In this document: positions 4,700-6,494 of the stretch, piece after piece
How positions within the stretch are numbered: the first letter of the stretch is position 1
How the letters are laid out: every line of letters starts with the position of its first letter
Origin: Elusimicrobiota bacterium
GTDB taxonomy: Bacteria; Elusimicrobiota; Elusimicrobia; O2-12-FULL-59-9
DNA length: 6,494 bases
NCBI GenBank assembly: GCA_016206405.1
Contig: JACQRQ010000146.1
Span: forward strand, 1-6,494
Reading direction: 5' to 3'
The notes under the pieces: model-generated
Databases searched by the model: none
What the model was told of the DNA's origin: nothing
The model's input: only the letters and a program-made list of their open reading frames with translations
Translations under genes and position numbers: made by a program

Positions 4700-5742
4700 C
4701 CCATCCCATCATTCTACCGTTTATCTTGGCCGCATTGTTTTCTTTCGTTCCGGGCGGCGGGTCCCCTCTCCGGGCCCAGATGCCGCAAGCGGAACTCTCC
4801 GAGGCTTACGCCGATGCGGCCCGCCTCATCCGCTCGGTCCCGTCGGCGTCTCGGACCGGCGCGCCATCCCCGGACGCGCTTTCCGCGACCCCCGACGGTC
4901 CCCTGGACGGGCGGATTTTGGACACGGCCTCGGGCCGCTTTATAAAGGAAAGCGAGTTAATAGCCCGGCTCTTGGACGCCCGCTTCGCGCTGCTCGGAGA
5001 AATCCACGACAATGCCTTCCACCACCGCCTGCAGGCGGCCTTGGTCAAAAATCTGGCCGCTCGGCGCCCGTCCGTGGGTTTTGAAATGCTTCCCAGCGAT
5101 GTGGCCCCCCTGGTGTCCCGCGAGGCTCTCGGCCGGCCGGTCACGATTGAGGACGTCGCCCTGGCGTGGCAGCGGGGCGGTTGGTCGCTTTGGGACATCT
5201 ACCGCCCGGTCGCGGAAGAAGCCGTCGCGGCCGAGCTTCCCATTCTCGCGGCCAACCTTTCGAAGGCCGACAAGGAAAAACTCAAAAAAGAGGGCTGGAG
5301 CGCCCTCGACCCCCGCATGGTGCGGCGATTTAATTTGGACCAGCCCCTGCCCCCGGACCTATACGATACGCTGCGCCGGGAAATCATCGAAAGCCACTGC
5401 GGCTACAACCCCGGGGAGGAGGTCGTCGCCAAAATGATCATGGTGCAGCGCGCCTGGGACGCGACCATGGCGACCCGCATGGCAAGCGGCGGCGTGCTCA
5501 TCGCCGGAAACGGGCATGTCCGCTTCGATCGCGGCGTTCCCGCCTATCTCTCCGTGCTCGCGCCGGGCGAAACGGCGCTCAGCGTCGGTTTTGTAGAGGT
5601 CGGCCCGGCCGAAGGGGACCCCGCCGCCTACGGCTCGATGCCTTATCACTTTCTGTGGTTTACCCCCCGCGTCGACCGCAAGGACCCCTGCGCGGATTTT
5701 CCCCGGACGCCTCGCTCCGCCGGTGTAGAGCCGGGTCTATGA
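4690..5742 (+). CDS. ChaN-family haem-binding exported protein (Cofac_haem_bdg/DUF399)
   Basis: ChaN-type proteins bind haem and are linked to iron or haem uptake at the envelope. The family core runs from about residue 84 to 330: LLGEIHDNAFHH (E104, H106, H111, H112), then GFEML (E131), a SHCGYNP segment (H236, C237), AGNGHVRFDRGVP (H276) and a terminal WFTPR...DPC. Residues 1-30 are a Sec signal peptide with a probable RAQ site before MPQ. There is no lipobox cysteine, although many ChaN relatives are lipoproteins. Residues 31-80 are a low-complexity linker rich in A, S, P and D. The start is ATG 4690 or the in-frame ATG two codons earlier (4684); neither has an SD site. The open frame further upstream is antisense to the NYN gene and is not coding. 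The stop overlaps the next gene's ATG (ATGA). Confidence 0.85.
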   Translation: MRSTHPIILPFILAALFSFVPGGGSPLRAQMPQAELSEAYADAARLIRSVPSASRTGAPSPDALSATPDGPLDGRILDTASGRFIKESELIARLLDARFALLGEIHDNAFHHRLQAALVKNLAARRPSVGFEMLPSDVAPLVSREALGRPVTIEDVALAWQRGGWSLWDIYRPVAEEAVAAELPILAANLSKADKEKLKKEGWSALDPRMVRRFNLDQPLPPDLYDTLRREIIESHCGYNPGEEVVAKMIMVQRAWDATMATRMASGGVLIAGNGHVRFDRGVPAYLSVLAPGETALSVGFVEVGPAEGDPAAYGSMPYHFLWFTPRVDRKDPCADFPRTPRSAGVEPGL

Positions 5743-6494
5743 GAGCTGCGGCGGCGATCATCGCCGGAGCGGGTCTCTTTTTTTTCGCGCATAATGCCTC
5801 CGCCTTCGACATCGCCGTCAGCAGCCATGCATTAACGGAAAAAGCCGCGCCGCCGGTGGACGCGGACAATGTCGGATTTCTAGAAAACGAGACGGCACTG
5901 CAAGGGGCCTCATCCGCAGGCTGCGGCTATGCCAAACAGGCCTTTCTTCAGGCCGAAGCCCCCGCTCCCGGGATTGGCGGCTATGAACCCTTTCTCTATG
6001 ACATGAAAAAAGCCGCCGCCGCCTTCGGGGCCAATGTCTTGGTCATGGGAGAAGCTTTCACCTATCAGGAAACGAAACTGGTTAAGTATTTAACGGCCAC
6101 CGCCTACCGGATGGAGTGCGGCGGAGAGTTGTTGCCCGGCAAATTCGTCGAGCCTTCCTCGACAACGTGGACTTTGCGGGGCTTTAAGAAAACCGAGGAA
6201 GGAGAGAGCGCGCCTTTGGCCGCGCCGCTGCAAATCCCAGGCGAGCCGCCGGCCGCAACGCTTCCCGAAGTTCCCGTCCCCGATGTCCCCCTCCCCGCGG
6301 CCGCCGCGCCACCGGCGCCACCGGGTACCCGAAGCACTGCGGAGGGTGCCGCCGCGCCTCTGGCGCTTCCGGGCATGCTGCCCGAACCAAGCCCTCCCAG
6401 GCCTCAACCGGCGTCCCCTCCCCCGCAGGCCGCTCCAACTCCGCAGATTTCCAATTCCATGGCGGCGTTTTACCACGACTTCATCGCCTTGGAC
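5739..6494 (+). CDS. exported protein with two-cysteine domain and proline-rich linker, 3' end outside window
   Basis: The frame starts at the ATG overlapping the ChaN stop and stays open for 252 codons to the window edge. Residues 1-22 form a Sec signal peptide (hydrophobic IIAGAGLFFF, then an A-S-A site). The segment about 60-130 looks like a compact domain with only two cysteines, C62 and C127, which could form a disulphide. Its FGANVLVMGE strand and TATAYRMEC end resemble the 'GAN.vv ... G.AY.C' pattern of DUF4156/RcsF-like envelope proteins; this is a suggestion from memory. Residues 159-235 are a linker with 27 prolines in 77 residues. At 241 a new folded segment (MAAFYHDFIALD) begins. 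No SD site is seen, so translation is probably coupled to ChaN. The function is unknown. Minus-strand frames across 6090-6476 are GC-driven shadows. Confidence 0.75.
   Translation, partial: MRAAAAIIAGAGLFFFAHNASAFDIAVSSHALTEKAAPPVDADNVGFLENETALQGASSAGCGYAKQAFLQAEAPAPGIGGYEPFLYDMKKAAAAFGANVLVMGEAFTYQETKLVKYLTATAYRMECGGELLPGKFVEPSSTTWTLRGFKKTEEGESAPLAAPLQIPGEPPAATLPEVPVPDVPLPAAAAPPAPPGTRSTAEGAAAPLALPGMLPEPSPPRPQPASPPPQAAPTPQISNSMAAFYHDFIALD

Noticed and set aside
6090..6476. Minus-strand open frames opposite the proline-rich region
   Set aside because: They mirror GC-rich proline and alanine codons and give G/R/A-rich proteins without SD sites. The plus-strand frame has a signal peptide and coupling to ChaN.

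Overview
This GC-rich bacterial window is chromosomal in character. It carries housekeeping and accessory metabolic genes, short operons, good Shine-Dalgarno (SD) sites and several sigma70-type promoters. Two genes encode Sec-exported proteins with ordinary (non-lipoprotein) signal peptides. One of these is a ChaN-type haem-binding protein, which fits a diderm bacterium. The phylum cannot be fixed from the sequence. No phage genes, transposase, CRISPR array, tRNA or rRNA were seen.

Layout, left to right. The 3' end of a probable deoxynucleoside kinase gene (1-152, +) converges on a small exported orphan gene (160-594, -) that has a near-consensus promoter. A 488-base non-coding stretch (595-1082) follows and contains a GC-rich nest of inverted repeats: an 11-bp outer pair enclosing four hairpins. 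Then come a small two-helix membrane protein with its own promoter (1083-1337, +) and a two-gene operon of a glycerophosphodiester phosphodiesterase (1510-2325) and a class I glutamine amidotransferase-like protein (2340-3224). The amidotransferase overlaps tail-to-tail by 29 bp with a thioredoxin/AhpC-TSA-family protein (3196-3765, -). About 460 bases without a gene follow, holding that gene's promoter, a GC-rich hairpin and a weak terminator. Next are a NYN/PIN-type (YacP-like) ribonuclease (4225-4638, -) and, divergently, a ChaN-family protein (4690-5742, +). Coupled to ChaN by an ATGA overlap is a further exported protein gene that stays open to the window end (5739-6494, +). It has a two-cysteine N-terminal domain and a long proline-rich linker.

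Functional links are modest. The phosphodiesterase and amidotransferase are almost certainly co-transcribed, but no shared pathway is obvious. ChaN and the partial gene form a second operon of two exported proteins. The items most worth a second look are the hairpin nest, the proline-rich gene coupled to ChaN, the overlapping divergent promoters with a possibly leaderless ChaN start, and the T8 tract at the domain boundary of the amidotransferase. No clearly new multi-gene system is evident.
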